Assembly (NCBI GenBank): GCA_004151065.3
Contig: NWUY0300009588.1
Span: forward strand, 36,446 to 57,721
Length of the DNA stretch: 21,276 bases
Source of the DNA: Larix sibirica
Lineage: Eukaryota; Streptophyta; Pinopsida; Pinales; Pinaceae
Direction of reading: 5' to 3'
Below are positions 19,544 to 21,276 of the stretch, piece by piece (the first letter of the stretch is position 1; each line of letters opens with the position of its first letter). Below the pieces are notes generated by a model, which worked only from the letters and a program-made list of their open reading frames with translations, did no database searches and was not told where the DNA came from. The position numbers were made by a program, and so were the translations under genes.

Positions 19544-19575
19544 CACAGTCAAAGCATCGTGTTGCTTTGACTGTG
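19544..19575. repeat. perfect 13-bp inverted repeat (hairpin) with 6-base loop
   Basis: CACAGTCAAAGCA (19544-19556) and TGCTTTGACTGTG (19563-19575) are exact reverse complements around TCGTGT. The pairing stops at both outer edges. It lies 20 bp upstream of the start codon of the minus-strand coiled-coil pseudogene. There is no T run after it on either strand, so it is not a simple terminator. No CTRR end follows at helitron spacing. Confidence 0.8.
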
Positions 19576-19707
19576 AAACTCCTATGTCGAAAGGTCCACA
19601 AAATGGGTATTCAAGATATATGAGGCATCATCGAGTTAAAATAATCTTATCCTCCAAAAATGTCAACAACCTAGATCATACTTTTTCAAAAATCATTTTT
19701 TTACTAT
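19576..19707. other. short spacer with no visible feature
   Basis: Sequence between the hairpin and the proposed LTR start. AT-rich, with no gene or motif seen. Confidence 0.4.
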
Positions 19708-20676
19708 TTGTTGTTACTCCAAATTGTTGTTACTCTAGGTCATTTTGCAATTGTTAGTACTCACGCAGGTCAATTTTGCAAATATAGGAAAATCCATGTT
19801 TAACCACCAAGATATGATATGGATTTGGATTATCATCAACTATATTGGATGGAGAGAATCTTGGAACTCTTGATAATATTAGTTTTGAATAATTTGAAAA
19901 TATCTTGGAATTATTTATTAGTTGATTTGTAGTTACTAATTATTAGCAAATTGTTGTAACCGTGTGAGAAACTTGTGGATCTGCATTTATTATTTGTTAT
20001 TTCAGTTTCAAACAAGTTCATGTATAAAAGAGAGTGTCTTCTTCATTATTTGGAGGAGGACTATTAGAGCATATGTCCAAGTTATGATGGAATAAATCAT
20101 TTTTCATGAGATATTGTTTTAATTTAGATTGTAGTTTTATAATTCATGTAATGTCTGATTAGATTAATTTATTTATGTTGTAGATTAGCATTAGCACTCA
20201 ATTGTATGATAGCAAGGGCCTACGAAAGGAGAACATAGTGTAGATGGTATTTTATTTCCATTTATTTAAATTCCGCAAGTGTGTTTCAATTCAAGTATTT
20301 TTAATTTTGCAAGTGTGATTTACTTTTTTCACAAAGTGTAAAGTTTTTTTATTAAAGTTTTCCAACACCGAGAGCTATGATTTATGGAAATAATAAATAC
20401 ATAAATATTGTCAGTCGATAACCTTGTGGCATCAGGGTCTTAGTAGCTTGATCGATTTTCAAGTACATGATCATTGCCAAGAGTGATTGAGTTAGCTCTT
20501 TGAAGTGTGATGAGTGATGTAATTTCCCTTTCTTAGAATCATATTAGATAAGAAAGTGCAAGATATGAATCTGTAGCTTGCATATACAATGCACGACATC
20601 TCACAAGCATTTGGAACCTGGGTTGACAATTAATGTATGAACTCTTTAATTACTAAAGTAATTAATTAGCCCATCA
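19708..20676 (+). mobile_element. probable Ty3/gypsy 5' LTR (left boundary uncertain)
   Basis: The region has the usual order of a plant LTR: a T-rich start with a 16-bp repeat (TTGTTGTTACTC at 19708 and 19724), a TATA box, AT-rich transcribed sequence with AATAAA-type signals (20091), and a CA end at 20675-20676. A tRNA-Asp primer site lies 3 bp beyond. The left end could be any TG around 19710-19770, so the length is about 0.9-1.0 kb. The matching 3' LTR is not in the window. No gag frame is recognised downstream to 21276. Confidence 0.45.
20023..20030 (+). promoter_or_regulatory. TATA box candidate
   Basis: TATAAAAG followed by a GAGAGTGTCTTCTTC segment resembles the core promoter and start region of a plant LTR. 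Its position about 300 bp after the proposed LTR start and 650 bp before the primer site is compatible with U3/R/U5 organisation. Confidence 0.4.
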
Positions 20677-20679
20677 TTT

Positions 20680-20698
20680 TGGTGCCTTTATCGGGGAT
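20680..20698 (+). promoter_or_regulatory. tRNA-Asp primer binding site, decayed
   Basis: TGGTGCCTTTATCGGGGAT matches 15 of 19 bases of the plant tRNA-Asp primer site TGGCGCCGTTGCCGGGGAT, the site used by many Athila/Tat-type gypsy elements. Three of the four differences (T for C, A for G, T for C) are transitions of the kind left by methylated-cytosine decay. A CA ends 3 bp upstream, the normal distance from an LTR. Confidence 0.6.
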
Positions 20699-21276
20699 AT
20701 TTTAAGGGTGAAATAGTAGATCTTGTATTGGTTTTAGTTGGCACATGGTATTGTGGATCTTTGAGAGAGGATTGTCGATTGAATTATCTAGAGGATCCCA
20801 TACGTATTTTTTGCATTGTTAAAATTTAGAAGCGTGAATAGATGTGTTTTGAATAGAGTGAAACATGACCAATAAGATGGTAGGTAAGAACATGTGCATT
20901 AACTATGAAGATTTCATAGTCAGTTCCTATGACACTACATTCAAATCCTGTAGTTTGCATGATTTAAATATTTTTCTGGTGCAATAAGAGCCACCCCTAG
21001 TACTAATCACTTTTGCAGGAAGCTTGGAAAGAGGAAGAAATCATTGGTGAATGAATATTCCACTGGAAAAGGATCCAAGGGCCTTCAAGCTTAAGTGACT
21101 AGTACAACTGTTGCTATTGCTGCAACTGTTAAGATTCAATATGCTAAGACAGAAAATATCAGCATTGCATTTCATTTCACAACAATAGCATATACATGAT
21201 CACTGAAAGAACAACAAGCACAGCATAAACACAAGAGACACAGATTTATCCTGGGAAACCCTCATGGGGTAGAAAA
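20699..21276. other. retroelement internal or leader sequence, no recognised gene
   Basis: Plus-strand frames here are short and broken (for example one starting MTNKMVGKNM near 20868), with no gag, protease or polymerase motif. The last 120 bp, read on the minus strand, contain a GGGTTTCCCAGGATAAATC segment and then TGTGTCTCTTGTG. This resembles the R/U5 part of some plant copia LTRs in the opposite orientation, and the element would continue beyond the window. Confidence 0.3.

Noticed and set aside
19544-19575. Helitron 3' terminal hairpin
   Set aside because: No CTRR terminus follows within the expected 10-12 bp on either strand, and no Rep/helicase sequence is nearby.
20434-20450. TGGCATCAGGGTCTTAG as a second initiator-Met primer site
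   Set aside because: Only 10 of the first 13 bases match the initiator-Met site, and the stronger tRNA-Asp site lies 246 bp downstream at the expected distance from a CA end.

Overview
This window looks like intergenic DNA from the nuclear genome of a land plant with a large, repeat-rich genome. It is AT-rich, has no intact protein gene, and is filled with decayed retroelements of plant type. The LINE has the plant-style ORF1 with a DUF4283-like domain and zinc knuckle, a plant-type RNase H lies nearby, and LTR primer sites match plant tRNA-Asp and initiator tRNA-Met. The level of decay and the single-N contig joins fit a gymnosperm draft assembly, but that is inference and the species cannot be named from the sequence.

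Layout: 1-2092 is AT-rich, with a possible tRNA-like SINE head at the left edge and a decayed hydrophilic reading frame at 1100-1582. Positions 2093-7146 and 7148-12201 are two directly abutting, nearly identical 5,054-bp copies separated by one N at 7147. Each copy holds a SINE-like element, a 78-bp tandem repeat, a decayed coiled-coil frame, a 76-80-bp three-unit repeat and, on the minus strand, a decayed Ty3/gypsy aspartic protease. The only differences I found between the copies are three substitutions within about 35 bp of the N, and the protease is continuous only through the right edge of the second copy. The simplest reading is two overlapping contigs that were never merged, so the genome probably has one copy.

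Positions 12648-13015 hold an orphan LINE-type RNase H end. Positions 13040-14447 hold a possible LTR end with an initiator-Met primer site, then (AAT)n and (GA)n tracts. Positions 14827-18373 are a recognisable but dead LINE: ORF1 (DUF4283-like domain, zinc knuckle) and ORF2 (endonuclease, reverse transcriptase), joined by an ATGA stop/start overlap. The LINE stops exactly at a second single N (18374), which is probably another contig join. Positions 18375-21276 contain a degenerate palindromic repeat, a minus-strand coiled-coil pseudogene preceded by a 13-bp perfect inverted repeat, and a probable gypsy LTR with a TATA box and a tRNA-Asp primer site.

No functional operon, defence system or novel multi-gene system is visible. 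The observations most worth following are the false-duplication signature, the ATGA-coupled LINE ORFs, and the unidentified coiled-coil pseudogene with its upstream hairpin.
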